Shown in pieces: positions 18,395-26,970 of a DNA stretch of 64,000 nucleotides. The number at the start of each line of letters is the position of its first letter. The first letter of the stretch is position 1. The stretch lies in the NCBI RefSeq assembly GCF_000348785.1, contig NC_020520.1, forward strand, positions 4,154,001 through 4,218,000, in the 5' to 3' direction. Source of the stretch: Ilumatobacter coccineus YM16-304. Its GTDB lineage: Bacteria; Actinomycetota; Acidimicrobiia; Acidimicrobiales; Ilumatobacteraceae. The notes under the pieces were generated by a model, which was not told the origin of the DNA, searched no databases, and saw nothing but the letters and a program-made list of their open reading frames with translations. The translations under genes and the position numbers were made by a program.

Positions 18395-19357
18395 TCAGGA
18401 CCAGGAGCGCGGTACGACGCTGCCCACGGGCTCGCCATGACCGAGCACCCGAACCGCGACGCGATCGCGCACCGCGGCGTGCTCGCCGTCGACGTCGACC
18501 CCGAGGTGCCGGAGCGCTTGGACCGTCACGGCTCGGCGGACCTCGTCGGATCCGTCGGCGATCTTGAGCGCCGCGGCGCGGCCGTCGGGAAGCGCGAGCA
18601 CCATCACACCTTGGGCACCGTCCTTGGCCACGAGCCCCGGCACCGCGGCGATCCACTCGCTCACGTCTCGGCCGGTCCCGCCCACCATCAACGGGTGTTC
18701 GTTCATCGCCACGCCGACCGGCGAGCCCGACACGGCGATCTCGCGAATCGCGCGGGCCGTGCCGATCAGGCTGAGCACGTGCGTCGGCGCTCCACAGCCG
18801 TCGATGCCGACGTGCTCGACCGTTGCACCGAGCGCTTCGATCGTCGACGAGATCGCCACCTGCAGCGGATGGTCGAGCGCGAGATAGTCGTCGATCGACC
18901 ACCCGTTGACCACGCACGTCGCGAGCATCGCCGCGTGCTTGCCCGAGCAGTTCTGCTGCAACGACGACGGGGCGATGCCGGCCGCGCGAGCCGCTGCGCG
19001 CGCTTCGGCGCCGTACGGGCGCGCCGGCGTGTTGCGGAGCGCCTCGACCCCCAGACCGTGCCGTTGGAGGATCTCGACCGTGCCGTCGAGATGACGAGCT
19101 TCACCCGAATGGCTCGACGCCGCCAACGCCAACAGATGCCCCGGCAGGTCGAGACCGGCGTCGACCATCGCCGCCGCCTGGAACGGCTTGAGCGACGAGC
19201 GCGGGTAGATCGGCGCGTCGATGTCGCCGATCGACGCGACCACCGAACCATCGGCACCGAGCACCACGCCGAGCCCGTGGTGCAACGACTCGTCGACGTC
19301 GTTGCGCGTCACCGTGGCGATCACCTCGACGCTGTCGGAAGCGAGACCGATCGTCAC
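18395..19357 (-). CDS. Asparaginase (thermolabile/PF06089 type)
   Basis: 320 aa. Matches the Rhizobium-type L-asparaginase II family: YPRSSLKPFQAAAMVDAG near the N terminus, LALAASSHSGE, QQNCSGKHAAMLATC, and GIDGCGAPTHVLSL. This family hydrolyses asparagine to aspartate and ammonia and is unrelated to the bacterial AnsA/AnsB type. Its ATG overlaps the last codons of the upstream exporter gene by four bases, so the two are co-translated. Confidence 0.88.
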   Translation of the reverse strand: MTIGLASDSVEVIATVTRNDVDESLHHGLGVVLGADGSVVASIGDIDAPIYPRSSLKPFQAAAMVDAGLDLPGHLLALAASSHSGEARHLDGTVEILQRHGLGVEALRNTPARPYGAEARAAARAAGIAPSSLQQNCSGKHAAMLATCVVNGWSIDDYLALDHPLQVAISSTIEALGATVEHVGIDGCGAPTHVLSLIGTARAIREIAVSGSPVGVAMNEHPLMVGGTGRDVSEWIAAVPGLVAKDGAQGVMVLALPDGRAAALKIADGSDEVRRAVTVQALRHLGVDVDGEHAAVRDRVAVRVLGHGEPVGSVVPRSWS

Positions 19358-20652
19358 CGAGCGCCCTCCGACTCGATCTCGCCACCGGAGTCCGTATCGC
19401 CGTCCGCGTCGGCGTTCGTGTCGCCGTCATCGGCGACCTCACCGGCAGCGGTCTGGCGCTCCAGTCGCCGTTTGCCGGACTTGGTCAGCGTGGTGAGGTG
19501 GTTGTCGACGATGTCGTATCGGCGACCCCAGTTGCTCGCGAGCGCCTGCGCCATCGCCGCACCGGGCAACGCCAGGATCGCGCCGACCGCGCCGAGCAGG
19601 GCGGCGCCGCCGAGCGCGGCACCGAACGCCACCGCCGGGTGGAGTTCCATCGTGCGCGCCGTGATGCGCGGCGCGAAGACGTAGTTCTCGATCTGCTGAT
19701 ACACGATGATGAACGTCAACACGATCGCCGCGTTGACCGGCGAGTCGAGCAGGGTGATGAGCAACGGCAGGATGCCGGCGAGATAGGTGCCGACGACGGG
19801 AAGGAACTGGCTGACCAGGCCCACCCACAACGCGAGGGCGATCGGCGCCTGCGTACCGAGCGCCTGGAACACGACCCAGTGCGACAGCGCCGACAGAAGC
19901 GCCAGCAGCGCTCGTGAGTACAGGTAGCCGCCCGTCTTGTTGATCGCGAGGTCCCACGCCTGCAGGACCTGTTCCTGCCGGCTCGGGCGCAACCGCGAGC
20001 AGATCGCCCGACGCAACCGCGGGCCATCGGCAACGAGGTAGTAGGTGAACAGCAGCACCGACAGCCCCTGGAAGATCACGGTCACGGCGGTGAGCGAGAG
20101 CCGCACCGCTTCGTCACCTTGCGACTGGATGAACTGCTGCACTCGACCATCGGGATCGTTGAACTCGTCGATCACGTCCTGCGGGTCGATCGTCGTGCCG
20201 AACGTGGAGTTGAGCCAGTCGACCGTGTCGGTGATGTACACGTCGGACTGCGACAACAGATCGGCGATCTGAGTACCGACGAGGGTGCCGATCGCGACCA
20301 CGAACAGCATGAACACACCGAGGACGCCGAACAGGATCGCCGACGTCGCCGTCCCCCGACGCCAGCCTCGAGCCGCGAGCTTGTTGACCCCCGGCTCGAT
20401 CGCGAGGGCGACGAACACCGACACCAGCAGCAGGACGAGCAGTCCCGACAGCCGATGGAAGACGTGCCGGGCGATGAAGGTCATCAAGAACCCGAACCAG
20501 AAGATCAGAATCGCCGGCACCGCCCAGCGCGGCAACGTTCGGTCGGTGGCGCGACGGTCGAACCGCTGCCCGGTCACGGGATCCTTCGCCCCGCCGCTGC
20601 GGCGGTCGTCAGGCGCTCGTCGCTCGTTCACCCCGTGGTCGTCAGCGCCCAT
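19354..20652 (-). CDS. AI-2E family transporter (PerM/YdiK superfamily)
   Basis: 432 aa integral membrane protein. Seven to eight hydrophobic segments with the family pattern: two helices near residues 45-90, a helix at 105-130, a long extracytoplasmic helical region (120-210), and C-terminal helices including PIALALWVGLVSQFLPVVGTY and ENYVFAPRITARTMELHP, the conserved AI-2E domain stretch. The C terminus is an Asp-rich tail (DDGDTNADADGDTDSG). The substrate of most members is unproven. First of an operon with asparaginase and MBL genes. Confidence 0.88.
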   Translation of the reverse strand: MGADDHGVNERRAPDDRRSGGAKDPVTGQRFDRRATDRTLPRWAVPAILIFWFGFLMTFIARHVFHRLSGLLVLLLVSVFVALAIEPGVNKLAARGWRRGTATSAILFGVLGVFMLFVVAIGTLVGTQIADLLSQSDVYITDTVDWLNSTFGTTIDPQDVIDEFNDPDGRVQQFIQSQGDEAVRLSLTAVTVIFQGLSVLLFTYYLVADGPRLRRAICSRLRPSRQEQVLQAWDLAINKTGGYLYSRALLALLSALSHWVVFQALGTQAPIALALWVGLVSQFLPVVGTYLAGILPLLITLLDSPVNAAIVLTFIIVYQQIENYVFAPRITARTMELHPAVAFGAALGGAALLGAVGAILALPGAAMAQALASNWGRRYDIVDNHLTTLTKSGKRRLERQTAAGEVADDGDTNADADGDTDSGGEIESEGAR

Positions 20653-20724
20653 GTTCGGCCGACATCTCGCAAGAAGCAGTCACAGGAGGCGACGGTAGTG
20701 GGTGCGCCATGGGAGCATGGCGAC

Positions 20725-21597
20725 ATGTCGTCGAACGATCGGGCCGACGAACGGCAGGCCGACATCCGGACCTGGCTGGGTGAGCAGATCCGGAGCCGCG
20801 TGATCGGCCCCGACGCCGACCGACGCCGCTTCGAACTCTTCGCCGCCGACGAGCCCGGATGGTTCGACGACGATGCGCCGATCCGGCGAGTCCACGGTGA
20901 CGCCTCGATGTTCGTCGGCGGCCTCCGGGCGATCCTCCTCCAGTCGTTGCACCCGCGAGCGATGGCCGGCGTGGCACAGCACTCCGACTATCGACGGGAC
21001 CCGTGGGGACGGTTGCAGCGCACGGCCGACTTCCTCGCGGCGACCACGTTCGGTCCGGCGTCGCAGGCGCAAGCCGCCGTCGACACCGTCCGCCGCGTCC
21101 ACGAACACGTCGTCGGCATGACCGCCGACGGACTCCCCTATGCCGCGAACGATCCGCACCTCCTCCGCTGGGTCCACGTCGCCGAAGTCGACAGCTTCCT
21201 CGCCGCACACGACCGGTTCGGGGAGCAACGCCTCGTCGGCGCCGACCGCGACCGCTACGTCGCCGAGGCCGGCGTGATCGCTCGCGCCCTCGGCGTCGAC
21301 GCTCCACCCGAGACCGAGCAGCAACTCCGCGAGCACCTGCACCTGTTCCGCGGCGAACTCGAAGGCACACGCGACGCTCGCGAGGCGGCCCGCTATCTCC
21401 TGATCAACCCGCCGCTCCCGCTCGCCGGACGAGCCGTCTACGGACTCATCGCCGGCGCCGCCGTGTCACTCATGCCAGCGTGGACGCGATGGCCACTGCG
21501 TCTCCCGTGGATGCCCGTGAGCGACGCCACCGTCGGGCGACTCCTCGGTGACACCGTGACGCGAACGCTTCGATGGGCGGTGTCAGCCGACGCGTGA
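20725..21597 (+). CDS. Oxygenase MpaB family protein (DUF2236)
   Basis: 290 aa. Heme-dependent family related to latex-clearing/rubber oxygenases and fungal MpaB. The DUF2236 hallmarks are visible: RRVHGDASMFVGGLRAILLQSLHPRAMAGV, with a His likely to bind heme, and RWVHVAEVDSFLAAHDRFG. ATG at 20725 is the start that keeps the family N terminus; 72 bases separate it from the divergent exporter. Its last 15 bases overlap the 3' end of the minus-strand DUF1499 gene. Confidence 0.87.
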   Translation: MSSNDRADERQADIRTWLGEQIRSRVIGPDADRRRFELFAADEPGWFDDDAPIRRVHGDASMFVGGLRAILLQSLHPRAMAGVAQHSDYRRDPWGRLQRTADFLAATTFGPASQAQAAVDTVRRVHEHVVGMTADGLPYAANDPHLLRWVHVAEVDSFLAAHDRFGEQRLVGADRDRYVAEAGVIARALGVDAPPETEQQLREHLHLFRGELEGTRDAREAARYLLINPPLPLAGRAVYGLIAGAAVSLMPAWTRWPLRLPWMPVSDATVGRLLGDTVTRTLRWAVSADA

Positions 21598-22068
21598 ACT
21601 CACGCCCTCGAGCCAACGAAGCACCCGCTTCTTGTTGACGCCCAGGTCGCTCTGACCGAAGCGCGAGCGCGAGAACACCGCCAGCGTCGAGCCACCGTGC
21701 TCGGCGTCGAGGAAGCGGACCGACACGTAATCGGGGAACGCGAACAGCGCGCTGCGCTGCACGTACGTGACGTGCCCGTCGGCCGCCGAACCCGCCAACA
21801 CCTCGACCCGACCATCACCGAGCGCCACCGCATCGAAGGCGGCCGCGAGGTCACCCACCGGCACGGAGAACACCGGTGCCTCGACGTCGGCCCCCGCCGG
21901 AGCGCTGAGCGGAGCGACTCGATACGAGTTCGGCGTGCTCGGCTTGGCTGCGGTGAGCGGATCGGCATGCCACTCGGCGACGACGTCGTCGGCACGACGG
22001 ACACCGATCATCGCACCGACGATCACCACCACGATGACCGCAAGGACGATGGCGACGACGAGCAACAT
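21583..22068 (-). CDS. DUF1499 family membrane-anchored protein
   Basis: 161 aa with an N-terminal transmembrane helix (MLLVVAIVLAVIVVVIVGAM) and a soluble DUF1499 domain containing YVSVRFLDAEHGGSTLAVFSRSR and VNKKRVLRWL, typical of the family. Function of the family is unknown. The frame is open further upstream, but -10 TACAGT (22075-22080) lies six bases before this ATG, so a leaderless start here is chosen. 3' end overlaps the MpaB-like gene on the other strand. Confidence 0.83.
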   Translation of the reverse strand: MLLVVAIVLAVIVVVIVGAMIGVRRADDVVAEWHADPLTAAKPSTPNSYRVAPLSAPAGADVEAPVFSVPVGDLAAAFDAVALGDGRVEVLAGSAADGHVTYVQRSALFAFPDYVSVRFLDAEHGGSTLAVFSRSRFGQSDLGVNKKRVLRWLEGVSSRVG

Positions 22069-22100
22069 GCGTTCACTGTAGGTGCGATCGCGACCCCGAG

Positions 22101-23291
22101 TCAGCAGGTCGCCGCGAGCGCCGGTGCGAGATCGCCGTTCCTCATCACCGCGACACCGTCTTCGAGCCCCAACCACGCCGCCATCTGATCGAGCTCGTCG
22201 CGGAGTTCACGGGCGACCTCCTCCTCGTCGATACCAGGCTCGCCGAACACGCCTTGGACGAGCAGTCGCCCGGCCGGCCGGTCGGCCTTGAGGTCGACGC
22301 GGGCGACCAACTCGTCGCCGAGCAGGAACGGCAACACGTAGTAGCCGTGGCGACGTTTCGGCTTGGGCACGTAGATCTCGATTCGATAGTGGAAGTCGAA
22401 GATCCGTTCGGCGCGATCGCGAAACCACACCACCGGATCGAACGGGCTGAGCAACGCTCGAGCGCGCACCCACCGCGGGAGATGAGCGTCGGGATGCAGA
22501 TACGCCTGCTGCTTCCACCCCTCCACCTCCACGCTCAGCAGGCGGCCCTCCTCGACGAGTTCGGCGAACAACGGCCGCGTGTGCACGAGCCGGTGATAGT
22601 CGGCGAGATCGGCGGCGGTGCCCACACCGTGATACTTCGCCGCGAGCACCAGCAACTCCTTCTTCGCGTCGCGCTCGTCGAGCATCGGTTGGTCGAGCAC
22701 GTCGGCCGGGATCACCCGCTCGCTGAGGTCGTACATCCGGGCGAAGTCGTTCGGTCGCCGATACGCCGACACCTCACCGGTTCGGAACAGATGCTCCAAC
22801 GCGTACTTGCCGTCGTCCCAGTCCCACCACTGACCCTTCGGTCGGTCGCGCATCTCCAAGTCGCTTGCCACCAGCGGGCCGTCGACGCGCAGACGATCGA
22901 GCACCGATCCGATCAAGTCACCGCGCTCCGCGGCGAACTCGCGCATCGACTTCCACCGCGGATGGCTCGTCATCATCCACCCGTACAACGGACGCTGCTC
23001 GACCGGCACGTGACACGCTTCGTGCACCCAGTACTCGAACAGTTCGCCGGCTGCTGTCGCGTCGGGGATCAACGACCGCGGGTGCGGCCCGAGTCGCGCG
23101 AACAGCGGCAGTTCCTGGCTGCGGACCAACACGTTGACCGAGTCGATCTGGATCAATCCGATGTGGTCGAGCACCTTGCGCAGATGCCGCCGATCGACCC
23201 GCCCCGTCGGCCGCTTGTTGCCGAACCCCTGCGCGTACAAGGCGACCCGTCGGACCTGAGAGCGCGAAAGCGAATCGGTCCGGATCGTCAC
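22101..23291 (-). CDS. HTH_42 superfamily DNA glycosylase, AlkX-like (YcaQ family)
   Basis: 396 aa from GTG at 23291. Winged-helix glycosylases of this superfamily repair bulky alkyl or crosslinked purines. The catalytic tripeptide is QID at residues 48-50 (GLIQIDSVNVL), i.e. the Q-x-D form of AlkX and relatives rather than the Q-x-Q of E. coli YcaQ/AlkZ. Other family stretches: ARLGPHP, EYWVHEACHVP, GVEGWKQQAYLHP-like and LLSPFDPVVWFRDRAERIFDF. -10 TACAGT overlaps the upstream alternative GTG at 23300 and lies seven bases before 23291, deciding the start. Confidence 0.87.
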   Translation of the reverse strand: MTIRTDSLSRSQVRRVALYAQGFGNKRPTGRVDRRHLRKVLDHIGLIQIDSVNVLVRSQELPLFARLGPHPRSLIPDATAAGELFEYWVHEACHVPVEQRPLYGWMMTSHPRWKSMREFAAERGDLIGSVLDRLRVDGPLVASDLEMRDRPKGQWWDWDDGKYALEHLFRTGEVSAYRRPNDFARMYDLSERVIPADVLDQPMLDERDAKKELLVLAAKYHGVGTAADLADYHRLVHTRPLFAELVEEGRLLSVEVEGWKQQAYLHPDAHLPRWVRARALLSPFDPVVWFRDRAERIFDFHYRIEIYVPKPKRRHGYYVLPFLLGDELVARVDLKADRPAGRLLVQGVFGEPGIDEEEVARELRDELDQMAAWLGLEDGVAVMRNGDLAPALAATC

Positions 23292-23408
23292 GCCGGCCAC
23301 TGTAAACGCGCCCGCCCACCCCCGATGGCTGTCGCACGCTCGACCTTTGACAACCTACGTTCAGATCGGGCGACACAACCGTCGCCCGATGACGAGAGGG
23401 AAACCATC

Positions 23409-23966
23409 ATGCAATTCTCATTCCGCAGCGCACTGCTCGGTGCCGGCCTCATGCTCACCGGCGTCGTCGCCGGACCGGTGCTCGCCAACGGCGACACCCC
23501 CGCCAGCCCACCGGCATCGGTCACCGGCAGCTCGGTCGCCACCTACTACGTGCCACTCGAGGAGACGTTCCGCGCCTTCGACAGTCGTGAGTCGTCCGGC
23601 AAACTCATCGGCGACAACGAGGGCTGCTGCGTCGAGTCGAACTCGACCCGGTTCTCCCCCATCGGATTCGACGCCGACTCCAACCGGATCGTTCCGGAAG
23701 AAGCGATCGGCGTGTCGTACAACGTGTCGGTCACCTCGACCGTCGAGAGCGGATTCCTCCAAGTCCGCCAAGCCAACATCGGCACCGCCACCACCGTGCT
23801 GGCCTGGGTCGGGGACAACCAACGTGAGAGCGCCGGCGGCTTCGTGCTCTACGGCCCCGACACCGACGGAGGCGCCGACGCGGTCGAAGTCATCGTCGGC
23901 GGCGCACCCGGCGTCGAAACCCACTTCACCTTCGAAGTGACCGGTTACCTCCTGCCGGTCAACTGA
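23409..23966 (+). CDS. Small secreted protein, single diverged LLDTR-type module
   Basis: 185 aa. Signal peptide (MQFSFRSALLGAGLMLTGVVAGPVLA) then one domain that follows the same pattern as the C-terminal modules of the two large secreted proteins: PLEETFRAFDSR, IGVSYNVSVTSTVESGFLQV, and a final FEVTGYLLPVN. Here the module is the whole protein, and it has a CC pair (EGCCVE) not seen in the others. GAGAGGGA gives a normal ribosome site. Flanked downstream by a strong hairpin. Function unknown. Confidence 0.82.
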   Translation: MQFSFRSALLGAGLMLTGVVAGPVLANGDTPASPPASVTGSSVATYYVPLEETFRAFDSRESSGKLIGDNEGCCVESNSTRFSPIGFDADSNRIVPEEAIGVSYNVSVTSTVESGFLQVRQANIGTATTVLAWVGDNQRESAGGFVLYGPDTDGGADAVEVIVGGAPGVETHFTFEVTGYLLPVN

Positions 23967-23979
23967 CCCCGAACGCTAA

Positions 23980-24015
23980 GAAGCGACGCCTCACCCGAAG
24001 GCGAGGCGTCGCTTC
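23980..24015. terminator. Bidirectional terminator hairpin
   Basis: GAAGCGACGCCTC (23980-23992) and GAGGCGTCGCTTC (24003-24015) form a perfect 13-pair stem with a ten-base loop, between the convergent secreted protein and cyclophilin genes. Confidence 0.85.
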
Positions 24016-24030
24016 ACGCGAACGAACCGA

Positions 24031-24591
24031 TCAGTCGTCGGCGACGGTGATCGCGACGCTGTCGATGACCACGTCGGTCTTCGGCTTGTCGCCGCCACCC
24101 GTGGCCACGTTCTGCATCGAGTCGACGATGTCGAGACCCTTCACGACCTGACCGAACAGGCTGTAGGCCGGCGGCAGGCCGACACCCGACGGGCCCGACA
24201 CGATGAAGAACTGGCTGCCGTTGGTGTTCGGACCGGCATTGGCCATCGCGACCGAACCGATCTGGTACTGACCCGGCTTGGGCAGCTCGTCGTCGAACCG
24301 GTAGCCCGGGCCACCACGACCGGTGCCGGTCGGGTCGCCGCCCTGGCACATGAAGCCGTTGATGATGCGGTGGAAGATGACGCCGTCGTAGTAGTGGTTG
24401 AGCGCCAGGAACACGAAGTTGTTGACCGTCTTCGGAGCGTTGACCGCGTCGAGCGCGATCACGATCTCACCGAGCGAAGTGCTCATCGTCGCGGTGTACC
24501 GCTTCGACGGGTCGATGCCCATCTCCGGCGGCGCCGAGAACTCCTGAGTCTTGGATGCGGAGCCGTCAAAGGGCGGAAATGCTGTTGCCAT
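24031..24591 (-). CDS. Peptidyl-prolyl cis-trans isomerase, cyclophilin type
   Basis: 186 aa cytoplasmic cyclophilin. Active-site stretches FHRIINGFMCQGGDPTGTG and NGSQFFIVSG are intact. It starts with MATAFPPFDGSASKTQEFSAPPEM, an extension common in actinobacterial homologues, and no signal peptide is seen. The start abuts the repeat block upstream, so its promoter would lie within or next to that block. Confidence 0.93.
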   Translation of the reverse strand: MATAFPPFDGSASKTQEFSAPPEMGIDPSKRYTATMSTSLGEIVIALDAVNAPKTVNNFVFLALNHYYDGVIFHRIINGFMCQGGDPTGTGRGGPGYRFDDELPKPGQYQIGSVAMANAGPNTNGSQFFIVSGPSGVGLPPAYSLFGQVVKGLDIVDSMQNVATGGGDKPKTDVVIDSVAITVADD

Positions 24592-24616
24592 GGCGACGCA
24601 GGCTAACGCGAGGACT

Positions 24617-25203
24617 GTCGGTCCCCGCCGGGACGTGCGTTTGACCGATCACTGCTGCGAGGACCGACGCCAGGCTTGCTCGCTGGCGCTCCCGGCGCCG
24701 GCCGGCACCACCATCGGTGGCGATCACAATGATTGTCTGCCCCCGCCAGGACGTGCGACCGCACCTCTCAGATGCGAGGACCGACGCCAGTCTTGCTCGC
24801 TGGCGCTCACTACACCGGCCGCCATGATTGTCGGTCCCCGCCGGGACGTGCGACCGCACCTCTCAGATGCGAGGACCGACGCCAGTCTTGCTCGCTGGCG
24901 CTCACTGCACCGGCCGCCATGATTGTCGGTCCCCGCCGGGACGTGCGACCGCACCTCTCAGATGCGAGGACCGACGCCAGTCTTGCTCGCTGGCGCTCAC
25001 TGCACCGGCCGACGACCACCGTGGTTGACGGAATGCAGTACCTTCCGCCCCCGGCCCGAGCAGCGGTTCAGGAGCGAAGCAGCGGGAGCCCAGCACCGAT
25101 CATCGGCACGGCCGACGCCGGGAGCGCCAGCGACCAAGTCTTGGCGTTCGTCCTCGCACCCGAGATCGGACAAACGCACGTCTCAGCGGGGGCGAACAGT
25201 CTT
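24617..25203. repeat. Noncoding block: three tandem 95-bp repeats bounded by inverted diverged copies
   Basis: Three units with exactly 95-base spacing begin at 24735, 24830 and 24925 (GTCGGTCCCCGCCGGGACGT; first unit slightly diverged). Each contains two small stems, GTCCC/GGGAC and CGCCAG/CTGGCG. A more diverged unit precedes them at 24617, and the sequence at about 25105-25203 is a reverse-complement copy of that first unit. The block therefore has inverted ends. Since 95 is not a multiple of three and all frames shift between units, it is not coding. It fills the whole 613-bp gap between cyclophilin and the next membrane protein gene. Confidence 0.85.
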
Positions 25204-25204
25204 T

Positions 25205-26755
25205 TCAGACCCTGACTCGGCGGATCTGTTCGTAGTCGCGGGCGGCGAGCTCGAGGCCGCGCATGGCGTGCCAGGCGTAGACGCTCGCGACGACCCAGAT
25301 GGCGGCGTCGACGATCAACGTGAGCGCCACGAACCCGGCGAACACGGTGTCGTCGCCGATCAGCACGAGCGGACGGGTCACGAAGCCGAGAACCCAGTGG
25401 AAGGCGACGACCGCCGACCACGTCATGATCGGCTGCGCCGAACGGCCGAGGATCTGTGCGGTCTGGCCCAGCGCCCCGAACGAGAACGCCCAACAGCCGA
25501 GGTTGACGAGCAGCGCGAACGACGTGATCGCCAGAGCTGCATCGGGGAACAGCGCGATACCGAACACCAGCACGGCCGGCCCCAGCAGGAAGAGCGTCGC
25601 CATGCCCAGCGGGTTCGGAGCATCGAGGGTGCAACGCTGCGCGTTCCACGCCTGCGCCACGCACCACAGGCCCTGCACGATCTGCATGATCAGCAGGGCG
25701 AACAGGAATGCGGTGGCCGCCTCGGCGATCTTGTCGAACGTCGCATCTGCGTCGACCGCCGCCGACAGTTCGTCGCGAACCGCCCAGATCGTTCCGGCCG
25801 ACCACAACGCGGCGAGCGCCAGCGCGGCGTAGCTGGCCATGAGCACGAAGCGCAGCAGGTAGGTCGGCGCCAGGCGCCGACCCGAGAAGTCGTCGGCCAT
25901 GCCGCCCAGCGGACGGACGACACTGAGCACGTTCAACACGTCTTGCTCGGTCATCCCGAAGCGATGGTCCCACCACTCCATCACCCAGCGCTCGACCCGC
26001 TTCATGTGGACGAGTTGGAGCAGCCCGGCGATCACGAGCGCAACCGGGGCCCATCCGGCGATGAGTGCCAGCGACTCACGACGAGGCTCCGATTCCTGGA
26101 ATGCGTTGACGACGATGCCGAACACGAACAGGTCGGCGACGGTCAGCGACACACCCCAGGTCATCAGCCAGTGACGGGCCCGGAAGACCACACGTCCCAT
26201 GTTGGTGCCGTGCGACTGGACCATCATCGCTCGCACGACGAGGAGCACGATGCCCGCGGCAACCGCTCCCGCAGCGTCGGTGTCGACGACCGTCATCACC
26301 GCGAACAGCGCACCAGCGGCAACCGGCGCGACGACCCATCCGGTCGCCCACCACCCGTTCCAGGTGTCGCGGCGGAACGACCGCCACTTGAAGTCGTCGA
26401 TGATCCGACGATGACGGCTTGTCCACAGCGCGAACGTGACGTGGAGCAGCACGTACGACACCCCGATGATGAACGCGGCGAGCCGAAGCGACTCGTTGGT
26501 GCCCTGGACGCTGCCGCTGGCACCGTCGGAGATCTGGACCGACAAGATGACGGCGACCATCGCGAGGCCGGCGACGACGGCGCGGTAGGCGACGACACGT
26601 CGCGGGCGGTCACACGGAGGAAGCTCCTCCGGCTCGGTCGGGGTCACGAACCGTTCGAACGGCATCGCACCCTCGATCGGCCACTCGTCGCGCAGACCGA
26701 CCAGCGACCGTTGGAGCGGCGGCGGCAGCGAGGGCTTCGGGTACGTCGTCGACAT
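25205..26755 (-). CDS. Multi-pass membrane protein of unknown function
   Basis: 516 aa. No family recognised. A cytoplasmic N terminus of about 55 residues (Pro/Glu rich) is followed by about ten to twelve hydrophobic helices from residue 55 to 495, several with Trp-rich ends, and a charged tail ending ELAARDYEQIRRVRV. The loop around residues 275-300 (VERWVMEWWDHRFGMTEQDVLNVLS) is the most polar between helices. The stop lies two bases from the repeat block. No conserved catalytic or transporter motif is visible. Stands alone between the repeats and the ABC importer genes. Confidence 0.75.
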   Translation of the reverse strand: MSTTYPKPSLPPPLQRSLVGLRDEWPIEGAMPFERFVTPTEPEELPPCDRPRRVVAYRAVVAGLAMVAVILSVQISDGASGSVQGTNESLRLAAFIIGVSYVLLHVTFALWTSRHRRIIDDFKWRSFRRDTWNGWWATGWVVAPVAAGALFAVMTVVDTDAAGAVAAGIVLLVVRAMMVQSHGTNMGRVVFRARHWLMTWGVSLTVADLFVFGIVVNAFQESEPRRESLALIAGWAPVALVIAGLLQLVHMKRVERWVMEWWDHRFGMTEQDVLNVLSVVRPLGGMADDFSGRRLAPTYLLRFVLMASYAALALAALWSAGTIWAVRDELSAAVDADATFDKIAEAATAFLFALLIMQIVQGLWCVAQAWNAQRCTLDAPNPLGMATLFLLGPAVLVFGIALFPDAALAITSFALLVNLGCWAFSFGALGQTAQILGRSAQPIMTWSAVVAFHWVLGFVTRPLVLIGDDTVFAGFVALTLIVDAAIWVVASVYAWHAMRGLELAARDYEQIRRVRV

Positions 26756-26970
26756 GTCGCCGATGATGTCCCGACCGGCGTGTCACCCGCCAGAGCGAAT
26801 CGACGATCCTGACCAAACCTTGACGTCGAGCGGAAGCAAACTTGACCAGACGATTTGCCGCCTCACCCCCGTGTTCATTGGGTTTCCCGGCCAACGCCGT
26901 CGCCGCGCCGCAGCATGCGGTGACGTCTCGCGGTCACCCGACCACAAATACCACGCTGCGAGGCGCGCGG

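Noticed and set aside
24617-25203. Small proteins encoded by the 95-bp repeats
   Set aside because: Unit length shifts the frame at each repeat and the predicted peptides are Arg-rich shadows.
24923-26812. 629-codon plus-strand frame through the repeat block and the membrane protein
   Set aside because: Opposite to a multi-helix membrane protein with normal start; it begins inside the 95-bp repeats and is a shadow.
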